This document shows, in pieces, positions 16,706 to 24,803 of a stretch of 64,000 nt of DNA. The position numbers were made by a program, and so were the translations under genes. The stretch lies in contig CAYWKU010000011.1 of assembly GCA_964459325.1 (NCBI GenBank), positions 51,605 through 115,604 of the forward strand, in the 5' to 3' direction. The notes beneath the pieces are model-generated. The model worked only from the letters and a program-made list of their open reading frames with translations, ran no database searches and was not told where the DNA came from. How positions within the stretch are numbered: the stretch's first letter is position 1; each line of letters starts with the position of its first letter. This stretch comes from CAYWKU01 sp964459325. Lineage in GTDB: Bacteria > RBG-13-61-14 > CAYWKU01.

Positions 16706-17947
16706 ATGCCAGTTGAAGATTATACAGAGATATTTCGCAAAACGGGGGCCGCGTGCATTGCCGTCGGGTTGCAAAACACCCACTCCGGCAACCTGTCCGT
16801 CCGGGAAGACTCGGTCTCCGGCGGCGAAATGTACATCACCCGCTCCGGGGCCATGCTCGGGCACATTGGGAGAGATGATATTTGCGCCCCCGGCCTGGAC
16901 GAGCCTCGACCCGAGATAAAAGCCGCTTCCAGCGAATCGGAAGTCCACCGGAGGATACTCGCATACTCGGGGGCGGTAATTCACGCTCACCCCTTGTATG
17001 CGACGGTGATCTCGGCGGGTGGCGAAAAAATCCAGCCGATTGACTTTACCGGATTCGACCTCCTGGGTGAGATACCCGTGCTTACCCTGGACCCCTGGGT
17101 CGGCAACCCGCGTGTTCGGGAAGACATTCCGGAAGCATTGAAAAAACGCCCGGTTATAATGACGCCACGGCACGGGAGCTTTGCTCGGGGTAAAAGCTTG
17201 CCTGAAGCCCTATACTATACGGCCCTTCTGGAAAATTCATCGAAAATTATTTATGAATCAATGCTTTTGGGAATTGACCTCGAAAAAGCCCGCCGGGCGA
17301 TTGCCAAACCCGGTAATATCGAAAATCTCAGCGAATTTCTGTTGAATGGTCGAAATTCGGAAGAGGATGAGAAGGGATACGCTGCACAATTCATGTGCGC
17401 CTTCGGGGACATTTTTTACATGGGATTGAGCCCTTTCGGAACGGGGAGTGTAAGCATCCGCAACGGTGATGAAATCACCTTCGCCCCTTGCGCATCCCGA
17501 CCGAATGGCTTCGATGGGCCAATACTGCATGAACCGCTCAAGCCGGGTAAGAAAGACAACTGGGAAATAAGCCTGCACAAGGCGGTTTATTCCGCCGGAG
17601 AAGTCGGCGCGGCGGTTTTTACCCTCAGCCCGGAAGCCGTCGCGCAAGGGTGGCTTTCGGCTCAAAACGCCACATGGAAAATAAAACCCATAGACATCGA
17701 GGGTCAATATCACTACCCTTCCATACCCTTACTTGAGGCAAATGACGGCATCGAGGCGATAGCGGAAAACGCCGTGAAACACAAAATGGCGGTTGTGGCG
17801 GGAGTGGGGGTATTGGCCACCGGCCCTGACCTACCCGCCGCCATGCACCAGGTATCCAGCGTCAGAAATATCTGCTTCTACCGCACGGGAATAGATTGCC
17901 TGCATGCGCTCGGAAAAGGGCTACCGGCAAAGGAGTTCGAGAAATGA
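16706..17947 (+). CDS. Tandem class II aldolase/adducin-like protein with a degenerate second domain
   Basis: 413 aa, about twice the family length. Domain 1 (about 1-200) has NTHSGNLSVR, the zinc motif HAHP (93-96), acidic ESE (77-79) and the third zinc ligand region TPRHGSFARG (H156). Domain 2 (about 220-405) repeats the plan: SPFGTGSVSIRNG corresponds to the first motif and VVAGVGVLATG to the last, but HAHP is replaced by FTLSP, so it cannot bind zinc the same way. Domain 1 could be a sugar-phosphate aldolase or epimerase. No clear RBS precedes the ATG. It overlaps the next gene by 4 bp. Confidence 0.82.
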   Translation: MPVEDYTEIFRKTGAACIAVGLQNTHSGNLSVREDSVSGGEMYITRSGAMLGHIGRDDICAPGLDEPRPEIKAASSESEVHRRILAYSGAVIHAHPLYATVISAGGEKIQPIDFTGFDLLGEIPVLTLDPWVGNPRVREDIPEALKKRPVIMTPRHGSFARGKSLPEALYYTALLENSSKIIYESMLLGIDLEKARRAIAKPGNIENLSEFLLNGRNSEEDEKGYAAQFMCAFGDIFYMGLSPFGTGSVSIRNGDEITFAPCASRPNGFDGPILHEPLKPGKKDNWEISLHKAVYSAGEVGAAVFTLSPEAVAQGWLSAQNATWKIKPIDIEGQYHYPSIPLLEANDGIEAIAENAVKHKMAVVAGVGVLATGPDLPAAMHQVSSVRNICFYRTGIDCLHALGKGLPAKEFEK

Positions 17948-18825
17948 GCGAAAAAAGCGCCAACATCCTCATATCACCGCGCGATACGGCGCGAACTTTC
18001 ACCCGGCTGGTCAGCTGCTCGCGAACTCTGATGACCGTTCTTGACCGGGGTTTTGGCTATCCTCTGGAGGAGATGGAGCGGGCCGCGCATCCGTTGGCCG
18101 GGGGATTGTTACAGCAAGGCTACCAGTGCGGAATGCTCTGGGGCGCAACGCTGGCCGCGGGCGCGGAAGCTTACCGCAGATACGGAGCCGGCCCCAAAGC
18201 TCAGGCCGCCGCCATAGGAGCGGCGAGCAAGCTGGTGCAATCGTTCCGGTACCGGACGGGATACATAAGGTGCCGGGAGATTATCGAGGGGGATTTGACG
18301 GGCCTGTTTGGTCGCATCAAATACATGCTCACCGGAAAGGCCGCAAACTGCACCCGCTTGGCGGCGACATGGGCGCCGGAAGCTTTAAAAACTGCCGAGG
18401 AAGGATTAAACGCAGCCCCCGATAATCCACCGCCGGAACCGGTAAGCTGCTCCGCCTTACTTGCACAAAAAATGGGCGCATCGGAGATGGAACAAACCAC
18501 GGTGGCCGGACTGGCGGGGGGAACCGGCCTGGGCGGGGACGCTTGCGGAGCGCTGGGAGCGGCAATATGGCTCAAAACACTCCAATGGTACCGGGACAAC
18601 CCGAAGGCCGCCGACGGCTTTCTGCATTCTCTGAAGCAGGAGACCACAGGTAAGACGGACTCTCACGAAGAGTCCCGAAAGCTGGTGGAAAAGTTCCTGG
18701 AGAAAAGCGGCTCCAGCCGGCTATGTGAAGAGATAACAGACCGGAGGTTCGAGAATGTAAACGAACACGCGGACTTTTTGCGCCGGGGCGGATGCAGGGA
18801 AATAATCCGCTCACTGACCGATTAA
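17944..18825 (+). CDS. Duplicated C_GCAxxG_C_C-type redox protein
   Basis: 293 aa. The C-terminal half (from about 155) fits the C_GCAxxG_C_C family: VSCSALLAQKMG, GLAGGTGLGGDACGALGAAI, then Cys near SRLCEE and GGCREII. The N-terminal half looks like a diverged copy: LVSCSRTLMT, GGLLQQGYQCGMLWGATLAAG and GYIRCREII. Family members are thought to be membrane- or Fe-S-associated redox proteins; the function is unknown. ATG 17944 overlaps the aldolase stop (ATGA), so both are made together; alternative starts further upstream would lie inside the aldolase gene. Confidence 0.75.
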   Translation: MSEKSANILISPRDTARTFTRLVSCSRTLMTVLDRGFGYPLEEMERAAHPLAGGLLQQGYQCGMLWGATLAAGAEAYRRYGAGPKAQAAAIGAASKLVQSFRYRTGYIRCREIIEGDLTGLFGRIKYMLTGKAANCTRLAATWAPEALKTAEEGLNAAPDNPPPEPVSCSALLAQKMGASEMEQTTVAGLAGGTGLGGDACGALGAAIWLKTLQWYRDNPKAADGFLHSLKQETTGKTDSHEESRKLVEKFLEKSGSSRLCEEITDRRFENVNEHADFLRRGGCREIIRSLTD

Positions 18826-18850
18826 TTTGTTCAGGGTACGGATGCTCGGG

Positions 18851-18878
18851 TTGACTTCAAGCGAGTAAATATTACCCT
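18851..18878 (+). promoter_or_regulatory. Candidate promoter of tRNA-His
   Basis: TTGACT (18851-18856), 16-bp spacer, TACCCT (18873-18878), about 37 bp before the mature tRNA 5' end. The match is moderate. Confidence 0.3.
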
Positions 18879-18915
18879 AAAAGTTGAGTCGGAAAGCGGC
18901 TCATTTTACAGTTAC

Positions 18916-18989
18916 GGTGGGTGTAGCTCAGTCGGTAGAGCACTTGGTTGTGGCCCAAGAGGTCGTGGGTTCAAGTCCCATCACTCACC
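18916..18989 (+). tRNA. tRNA-His (GTG anticodon)
   Basis: A complete cloverleaf can be folded. The 7-bp acceptor stem pairs 18917-18923 with 18982-18988, with one G-U pair; D-arm GCTCAGTCGGTAGAGC; anticodon stem CTTGG/CCAAG enclosing TTGTGGC (anticodon GTG); T-arm with GGTTCAAGTCC. The extra 5' G (18916) facing C73 (18989) is the identity feature of tRNA-His. The full CCA is not encoded (CCCACA follows). Confidence 0.95.
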
Positions 18990-18993
18990 CACA

Positions 18994-19020
18994 AAAAAGC
19001 CCCGGAAAGGGGCCTTTTTA
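18994..19020 (+). terminator. Terminator after tRNA-His
   Basis: GCCCC-GGAAA-GGGGC hairpin flanked by A6 and T5, starting 5 bp after the tRNA 3' end. Confidence 0.7.
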
Positions 19021-19077
19021 TTTCATGCTCAAAAGCAGCCTCGTGAAAGTCTTTTTATCAACTTCGCTGCCGGAATT

Positions 19078-20100
19078 TTACGGAGCCTCCGCTTCGGGCT
19101 GCGGCTCGGGTTTTTCCTGCACCAGATTCCATACCGGGTAAGCCAGCACGGCCCCGATTGTCGCCCTTCCCAGCGCGAAGAACGTCGACCATAAGAGACT
19201 GAAGGCAACGGCGATTTCGGTGGTGGTGTGGCCGTAGAGCGTAACCAGTATCAACACCGCCGCCCCCTGAGGCCCGCCGTAACCCCCGGTGCTTATGGGC
19301 AAGAAGGTGGAGAACATCATCACCGGCACCAACAGCAGCAAGTGGTGGAAAGGCAATTGAACATGCAACGCATCGAGCAGGGCCCACCCCGCCAGCACGT
19401 TGGTTATCGCCAGAACGCCGCGAATCCCGTAAAAGGCGAAGAAATGCCTGAAACCCGCCTCCCGGAAGCCTTTCATAATGGCCGCGTCGCGAAGCCGATA
19501 AAGAAATCGCACTTTATCCTTCAACGGAGTGCGCCAGTACAGAAAGACGAGAACAAGCAGGGTGTAGTGGAAAATAAGGAAATACACCCACCCCATGCCG
19601 AGCACTGCTCCGCCTCCGCCCAACAGAAGACCCAGAATCAAAATCGTAGTGTTAGAGTAGCCGTCGCAGAAAAGTACGTACATCTCCGAGCCGAGGGTGG
19701 GAAACACCTTCACCTTGTGTTTTCGCAAAAAATAAGCCGGTGGAATGATTTCTGCCAGCGGCGCCAGCGCTACCTGCAAGAGGTACATGCCGCCCCGCAG
19801 TATGGCTACGTCCTTCCAGGGAACTTTCCGGGTAAGAAACCACTTATAGGCGTAGCCGAAAGCCACGGTGTCGCTTGCAAAGAACACCAGCGAATGAAGC
19901 GCCATCACCGATATGGCCACCGCCAGGTCGGCTTCCACGAGGGCCTTGGTCAAGCCGGTGAAATTAATGCGGCTGAGTATCCACCAGAAAATGAGAGCGG
20001 TGCCCACAAAGGGCACGATTATTCTCAGTATACCGGGCTTCTCGGGCTCTTCGAGCGCCAACTCCTCCGCATCTTTTACCCTTGTTGCTTCTTCTTCCAT
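19078..20100 (-). CDS. Flippase-like integral membrane protein (LPG synthase TM / UPF0104 type)
   Basis: 340 aa with about eight hydrophobic segments starting at residue 30. The pattern (INFTGLTKALVEADLAVAIS near the start, PISTGGYGGPQGAAVLIL near 285) matches the membrane domain of lysylphosphatidylglycerol synthases and UPF0104 proteins, which move or modify lipids; the aminoacyl-transferase domain is absent. ATG 20100 is chosen over an upstream TTG because AAGGGCG lies before it. Last gene of the DUF4177-lipoprotein-membrane protein set. Substrate unknown. Confidence 0.82.
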   Translation of the reverse strand: MEEEATRVKDAEELALEEPEKPGILRIIVPFVGTALIFWWILSRINFTGLTKALVEADLAVAISVMALHSLVFFASDTVAFGYAYKWFLTRKVPWKDVAILRGGMYLLQVALAPLAEIIPPAYFLRKHKVKVFPTLGSEMYVLFCDGYSNTTILILGLLLGGGGAVLGMGWVYFLIFHYTLLVLVFLYWRTPLKDKVRFLYRLRDAAIMKGFREAGFRHFFAFYGIRGVLAITNVLAGWALLDALHVQLPFHHLLLLVPVMMFSTFLPISTGGYGGPQGAAVLILVTLYGHTTTEIAVAFSLLWSTFFALGRATIGAVLAYPVWNLVQEKPEPQPEAEAP

Positions 20101-20120
20101 GCTATTTTCACGCCCTTGTC

Positions 20121-20933
20121 TCAAAATGGTTTGGGAGAATAAAACAATAAAACGATGCCGCCTACCAGTACGGCAACATAAAATCCGATGAAAAACATGG
20201 GGCCGTATTTTTCATCGGCCTCCTTAAGTTTCTGATAAAAACCTTTTTCCTGAAGCTTTTGCCTGTACTCTTTCGGCGCCCTTATCAAAATCCTGCCCCC
20301 GGCGGGAACTTCGTAATAATCGGAAGTGACTATCTTTTTCTTCCACCGTGCCTCTATTTTCATAGCTTCATCACCCGCCATCAGAAGCATCGGCGCCGAC
20401 CCCTCCGGCTTGCCGTTTATTTCGAGGTAAGCGCCCGGCGGGTCGGTCCTGATGATGGCCCAGCCGTTTTTTGCGTCGATGAGCCATTCGTAGGGATACT
20501 TCGGAATTTCCACCGCCGGGACGGTGTTTACGGTTTTCGTCCTCCAGTTGATGCTTTTCAGTCCCACCGCTCCCACCGGGTATGCCGCCGGGGGAGGCAT
20601 AAGTATAAGGGCAAAATCCAGGCCGCTTACATCCGAAACCTCGGCGAAGCCCCCGGCCCCTTTCAGCCTGCTCTTGCCGAAATCCTGCCGCGCCAACAGT
20701 TGACTCAAATCCGGCCCGGCAATCAACCGTATTTCCGCGAAAGCTCCCAGGTCGGCGGCCGCCTTATTAAACAGCGAGCTGTAAACTCCGGCGTTAATAA
20801 GCCCCACTTTGTATGTGCGCTGAGGAGGCTTTTGAGCCGGTTTGTTCGCCGGGGCACAGGCAAAAACCATAAGAAACGCTATAACCGGCCATATTTTTAA
20901 CAAAGCGGTTGAGTAACGGGCAGGAGGTTTCAA
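20121..20933 (-). CDS. Lipoprotein with PEGA-like domain and C-terminal membrane segment
   Basis: 270 aa. The signal (LLKIWPVIAFLMVFAC, Cys near 26) is followed by a Pro/Lys-rich spacer, an alpha/beta region (YKVGLINAGVYSSLFNKAAA), then a PEGA-like beta domain (DPPGAYLEINGKPEGSAP, about 172-190), and ends in a hydrophobic helix (FFIGFYVAVLVGGIVLLFY). Lipid at one end and a helix at the other would place it at the inner membrane or bridge membranes. The start appears to be TTG 20933, with GAGGA about 14 nt upstream; no ATG fits. Function unknown. Confidence 0.7.
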   Translation of the reverse strand: MKPPARYSTALLKIWPVIAFLMVFACAPANKPAQKPPQRTYKVGLINAGVYSSLFNKAAADLGAFAEIRLIAGPDLSQLLARQDFGKSRLKGAGGFAEVSDVSGLDFALILMPPPAAYPVGAVGLKSINWRTKTVNTVPAVEIPKYPYEWLIDAKNGWAIIRTDPPGAYLEINGKPEGSAPMLLMAGDEAMKIEARWKKKIVTSDYYEVPAGGRILIRAPKEYRQKLQEKGFYQKLKEADEKYGPMFFIGFYVAVLVGGIVLLFYSPKPF

Positions 20934-20936
20934 TAT

Positions 20937-21131
20937 TTAAACGCTTTCCTCGCTTTTATTATCAACTTCGCGGGTAAACATCACAAACGCCATGGCAGGC
21001 CGCTTGCTGGCCTCGGTCATGGCAAAGCAAAGCTGGTCGAAATGCCAGCCCCGAGGTATCCACTCGTTGATGGTCTTTTCTATCTGCTCGTCGGTGACAG
21101 TGGTCAATTCCACTACCTTGTACTCAACCAT
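20937..21131 (-). CDS. DUF4177-like small protein
   Basis: 64 aa. YKVVELTTVTDEQIEKTINE followed by WIPRGWHFDQLCFAMTE has the YKVV ... LNE-x-G-W-x-hydrophobic pattern of DUF4177, a small alpha/beta fold. It starts at ATG 21131 with no RBS; a near-consensus promoter places the transcript start only about 5 nt upstream. First gene of a three-gene set with the PEGA-like lipoprotein and flippase-like protein. Confidence 0.7.
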   Translation of the reverse strand: MVEYKVVELTTVTDEQIEKTINEWIPRGWHFDQLCFAMTEASKRPAMAFVMFTREVDNKSEESV

Positions 21132-21142
21132 GATGTCTGGAA

Positions 21143-21171
21143 ATTATACCTTTGAGGCGCCTCCTTTTCAA
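21143..21171 (-). promoter_or_regulatory. Near-consensus promoter, probably giving a leaderless mRNA
   Basis: Minus strand: TTGAAA (21171-21166), exactly 17 bp, TATAAT (21148-21143). Only 11 nt separate the -10 from ATG 21131, and no Shine-Dalgarno sequence is present. Confidence 0.65.
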
Positions 21172-21217
21172 GCACGGGACCGCTCTATTTGGCCTGTTAC
21201 GAACCCGGCGGGTAAAC

Positions 21218-21372
21218 GATGGTAGGCCCGGCACTCCTGCCGGGCTTTCCTCTCGACCGACACTCCTGCCGGGCTTTCCTTAGAGAGGTTGTATTGCGCG
21301 ACAAGAGTGTCGCGCCTACCATGGTGTTTTTGAGGATTGTGCGAATGGCAGGCCCGGCACTCCTGCCGGGCG
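21218..21372. repeat. Cluster of four REP-like hairpin units
   Basis: Unit 1 (plus): GTAG 21222-21225 and hairpin 21226-21245. Unit 2: decayed copy 21254-21274. Unit 3 (minus, facing unit 1): hairpin 21296-21315 then CTAC 21316-21319. Unit 4 (plus): GCAG 21348-21351 and hairpin 21352-21371. Each stem is 8 bp with a 4-base loop. Stem letters differ between units 1 and 3 (GCCCGGCA versus GCGCGACA) but pairing is kept. Confidence 0.8.
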
Positions 21373-21378
21373 TTCCGC

Positions 21379-21407
21379 TTGCCCGGCCCCCGCGTGTATC
21401 TTATACT
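21379..21407 (+). promoter_or_regulatory. Candidate promoter of the beta-propeller gene
   Basis: TTGCCC (21379-21384), 17-bp spacer, TATACT (21402-21407). The RBS GGGGGAGG (21411-21419) follows at once and ATG is at 21426, so the leader is short. CCCCCG and CGGGGG flank the -10 as an inverted repeat. Confidence 0.5.
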
Positions 21408-21425
21408 TTTCGGGGGAGGAAAGAT

Positions 21426-23330
21426 ATGAAGCTGAGGGAATATCAAAGGATGGGAAAGCTTATTTTAACGGCGGTGATAACCGGAGTTTTTTTCATCGCG
21501 GGCGGCGCTTACGCCATACCCGACGAGGTCAAGGGCAGCGCCGGCGGCATCACCGTTTCCCCCACCGACATCGCCATAACAAGCGACGACAGGTGGATGT
21601 TCGTCGCGGGGGGAAGCGTCGTAGATGTCGTGGATACCGCCACATTTGAAGCTACTTCCAGCGTAAGCGGCGGCTCGGAGTTACGGTCTGTCGCCGTCAA
21701 CAGCACCGATTCTTACCTTTACATTCTTCGCAAAAACGGTGAGCTGGCGCTGGTGGATTTGGCCAATTTGAACGGAGTCGGCCCCGGCGAAGCGATAACC
21801 CTGCCCTCACCCTCCTGGAACGACGTAACCGATGGTAACGAACCCGCGGACATGGTGGTCGGTCCATATCCGGATGATGCATCTCGTCAGCTAGCGTTTT
21901 TAACATTCCCTTCCTTAAAAGAGATATGGGCCATAGAACAAGCCGACATCCTTGACGATGGCAATATCTCAAAGAAAATCATCCCATTCGATGAAGTAAT
22001 CCGGGATATAGTATACTCAAATGACCCCACCACACCGGATGGAAGTCAAAAGCTTCTTTTCACTTCCATGACAACTCCTGCGTTTGTCCCCGCGGTTAGC
22101 GTATGCAGGATTAATTCTAATCCGCAATTCATCAACATTGACACTATAGCACTTGCTGATGCAGTGCCTGGAGACAGCGTTAGAGGCATTAGCTCTTCCC
22201 CTGATGGCCAATATATGTCTGTAGGCAACTACACCGGCGGGCTGCTTCACATTCTGGAAGCCGATACCTCAACCGGCCTCGCATATAACACTATGACGGA
22301 TTCTCCGGTTACTCTCTCCGGCACCCCGCATGACGTTGAATACTATAAGGACAAGGATGGCTCAGAACACTTTTACGCTGCGGTTGAATCGGCTTCCTCA
22401 ATCCTCGTGGATGTTATAAGCCTATCCGATATTACAGCACCTTCAACCACGATAAATCTCAATGTTGCCGCTTCAAGTGTTTCTTTGGCCACTTCAACCT
22501 CCACGGATGGATATGTCTACACGGGACCTCAAAAAAGCGGAGAAGTCTTTGTGATAACTTCCAACCCCTGGATATACGACATAGAACCGTCGTCATCGGT
22601 CAACCAGGGCGGCATCACGGATGTAACCTTCAAAACGGATGAAGGCATCAGGTACTGGGTTTCAAAGGGAGGCGCAATCAGAAAAAACAGCGGCACTCAA
22701 ATTTTCAGCAGCGATACCGTAACCACCGAATCGGCTATCAACACTTTTACCATAGACGGAGCTGAGCTTACAGAAGGGCTGAACGACATCTATATCTTCG
22801 TGGAGGACGCCGAAGGAAACGTGGGCCGGAGGGGTTTTATGCTGAAAAAAGACCTACCTCCCGACGCCCCGAACTTCCGCCTCGGCTTCGGAGATTCCAC
22901 GATTTACGTCTATGTTGAAGCCCTGGATGTCGACGACATAGACTACTACCGAATATTTTACAATGTTGACTCCAGCGCTATACAGTCCGACCCTCCCGAC
23001 CCACCTTACGTAGATGTCTATAGTTTTACAAAAGGTGAGGAATTCAAACACTTAATCAAAGGGGTTCAGAACGGAACCCGTTATTATGTCAGAGTCCGTG
23101 CGGTGGATTCTGAAAGTAACGAAGGTCCTCTTTCAGAGATAAAGTCCATAACGCCCCAGGAAACCGAAAGCCTCGTTGAGAGGGGCGGTGAATCGGATTC
23201 GGGGGGATGCGCAACCGCTCATCCGGAAGATAAGGTTAACCTTGCCGGATTGCTGGCGTTACTGGGCCTCTGGGTGGCGGGTATCATAGCTGTGCGAGTC
23301 AAATTCGGACATAAAGGCGGTATCGAATGA
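21426..23330 (+). CDS. Exported beta-propeller / FN3 protein with Cys-type C-terminal anchor
   Basis: 634 aa. Signal peptide 1-30 (LILTAVITGVFFIAGGAYA). Residues about 35-370 contain YVTN/WD-like blades (DIAITSDDRWMFVAGG, VRGISSSPDGQYMSVGNY). A beta-sandwich follows, then a fibronectin type III-like domain (about 460-570; NGTRYYVRVRAVDSESNEGP). The end has SGGCATA, a short spacer, one hydrophobic helix (AGLLALLGLWVAGIIAV) and a basic tail, the layout of C-terminal sorting signals. ATG 21426 has GGGGGAGG upstream. It overlaps the next gene by 4 bp. Probably a surface protein; ligand unknown. Confidence 0.8.
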   Translation: MKLREYQRMGKLILTAVITGVFFIAGGAYAIPDEVKGSAGGITVSPTDIAITSDDRWMFVAGGSVVDVVDTATFEATSSVSGGSELRSVAVNSTDSYLYILRKNGELALVDLANLNGVGPGEAITLPSPSWNDVTDGNEPADMVVGPYPDDASRQLAFLTFPSLKEIWAIEQADILDDGNISKKIIPFDEVIRDIVYSNDPTTPDGSQKLLFTSMTTPAFVPAVSVCRINSNPQFINIDTIALADAVPGDSVRGISSSPDGQYMSVGNYTGGLLHILEADTSTGLAYNTMTDSPVTLSGTPHDVEYYKDKDGSEHFYAAVESASSILVDVISLSDITAPSTTINLNVAASSVSLATSTSTDGYVYTGPQKSGEVFVITSNPWIYDIEPSSSVNQGGITDVTFKTDEGIRYWVSKGGAIRKNSGTQIFSSDTVTTESAINTFTIDGAELTEGLNDIYIFVEDAEGNVGRRGFMLKKDLPPDAPNFRLGFGDSTIYVYVEALDVDDIDYYRIFYNVDSSAIQSDPPDPPYVDVYSFTKGEEFKHLIKGVQNGTRYYVRVRAVDSESNEGPLSEIKSITPQETESLVERGGESDSGGCATAHPEDKVNLAGLLALLGLWVAGIIAVRVKFGHKGGIE

Positions 23331-23992
23331 GACGCTGTGTATTTATTTTAACCGTCGCGCTTATCCTTTTTTACGTTTTTTCCCCACACCTTATGGCTCA
23401 GGAAGAAAGCGCCCCCGACAAACCGGCCCGAAGCTGGTTCAACGCCACCTTCCGGGGAGGATTCTGGATGCCGGAAGATTCCACGTGGCGCGAGTTTTAC
23501 GGCCGGTGGAGCAACGACATGTACTTCCTGGAGCTCGGCTTTTACCCCGTCAGGTTCATGTCCGTTCTGGGAAGCGTGGGCGGATATTACCAGCGCACTC
23601 ATACCATCGGAAAAACCACCGGCGAAGACTCGGAAGAAGACCTGACCATGACCCTGGTTCCGCTGGAGGCGGGTTTGAGTTTCCGGCTTCGCTTCAAGGA
23701 CGACCAGCTCATTGTGCCTTACCTCAGCGGCGCATACGACTGGGTTTACTACCACGAAGACCCCGACCCCGGCGAATACGCCGACGGCTGGAAGGAAGGC
23801 CCCGCCGCGTGGGGAGGGCTGCTCATACTTCTGGACAAAGCCGACCCGGAAGCTTCCACAAACCTGAGGATGTACTACAACGTCGAGCATACATACCTGG
23901 AGATGACCGCCAGATACAGCTACGTCGGAGACGGCGAAGGCGTGGACTTAAGCGGCTGGTCCTACATGCTGGGCATTTCTTTCGACTTCTGA
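23327..23992 (+). CDS. Outer-membrane beta-barrel-like protein
   Basis: 221 aa. Signal peptide of about 23 residues ending in LMAQE. The mature part alternates aromatic and charged strands (FNATFRGGFWMPED, MYFLELGFYPVRFMSVLGSVG, YLEMTARYSYVG) and ends in a phenylalanine (GISFDF), the usual C-terminal signature of barrel proteins recognised by BamA. Size suggests eight strands. Its start overlaps the propeller gene stop (ATGA), so the two products are likely partners at the outer membrane (inference). Confidence 0.75.
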   Translation: MRRCVFILTVALILFYVFSPHLMAQEESAPDKPARSWFNATFRGGFWMPEDSTWREFYGRWSNDMYFLELGFYPVRFMSVLGSVGGYYQRTHTIGKTTGEDSEEDLTMTLVPLEAGLSFRLRFKDDQLIVPYLSGAYDWVYYHEDPDPGEYADGWKEGPAAWGGLLILLDKADPEASTNLRMYYNVEHTYLEMTARYSYVGDGEGVDLSGWSYMLGISFDF

Positions 23993-23996
23993 ATAA

Positions 23997-24779
23997 ATGC
24001 CTGAACCGACCTCAGAAATGAAACCCCACAAAATCCGTATTGTCATAGAATATGACGGGACCGACTTTGCCGGATGGCAGCTTCAACCCGACGCCAGAAC
24101 CGTGCAGGGGGAAATAGAAAAGGCCATACAAGCCGTGGTCGGTGAGAAACGCCGCATTTTCGGCGCCGGCAGGACCGACTCGGGGGTACATGCGAGGGGG
24201 CAAGTGGCGCATTTCTCAACAAAAAGCCGCTTGGAACCCAAAGAATGGGTGGGAGCGCTAAACGCCAATCTCCCCCCGGATGTCCGCATACTAGACGCCG
24301 AAAACACCCCCCTGGCTTTCGATGCCCGAAGGAGCGCGCGGGGCAAATGGTATCGCTATGAAATACTGAACCGGCCGGTCAGGCCCGCCATAGACAGGCG
24401 GCACGTATGGCACATTGAAGGGAAGTTGGACGTGGATGCGATGAAGCGGGCCGCCCAATATCTTTTGGGGGAGCATGATTTCTCATCCTTCCGGGGGAAA
24501 GGGTGCGACGCAAAAAACACCCGCCGTGCCGTAAGGCGGCTGGACGTCCAAAAAACCGATGAAGAACGCATAGTTACAGACCTGGAGGCCACGGCTTTTC
24601 TGAAGCACATGGCGCGGAATATAGTGGGCACTCTTGTTGAAGTGGGAAGGGGAAGGTTGCAACCTTCCGATATGGAAAGAATACTAAAATTAAGGGACAG
24701 AAAGGAAGCGGGCCCCACCGCTCCGGCGCAAGGGTTAACGCTGATGAAAGTCTTCTACGACGATGAAATCGAAAAATAG
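23997..24779 (+). CDS. truA: tRNA pseudouridine(38-40) synthase
   Basis: 260 aa, normal length. Isomerises uridines 38-40 in the anticodon arm. Motifs: EYDGTDFAGWQLQP, the catalytic region GAGRTDSGVHARGQVAHF (nucleophile Asp in RTD), and FSSFRGKGCDAKNTRR. Start ATG 23997 or 24018; neither has a clear RBS, so coupling to the barrel gene 4 bp upstream is likely. Confidence 0.96.
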   Translation: MPEPTSEMKPHKIRIVIEYDGTDFAGWQLQPDARTVQGEIEKAIQAVVGEKRRIFGAGRTDSGVHARGQVAHFSTKSRLEPKEWVGALNANLPPDVRILDAENTPLAFDARRSARGKWYRYEILNRPVRPAIDRRHVWHIEGKLDVDAMKRAAQYLLGEHDFSSFRGKGCDAKNTRRAVRRLDVQKTDEERIVTDLEATAFLKHMARNIVGTLVEVGRGRLQPSDMERILKLRDRKEAGPTAPAQGLTLMKVFYDDEIEK

Positions 24780-24803
24780 TGCCGCATCGGGAGGATAACA
24801 GGC

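Noticed and set aside
16696..16706. Leaderless promoter for the tandem aldolase gene
   Set aside because: The TATATA lies only 1 nt from the ATG, too close to give a transcript that includes the start codon; no -35 at a suitable distance.
21218..21372. Repeat cluster considered as a CRISPR array
   Set aside because: Units are palindromes in both orientations with irregular spacing, no constant spacer length, and no cas genes.
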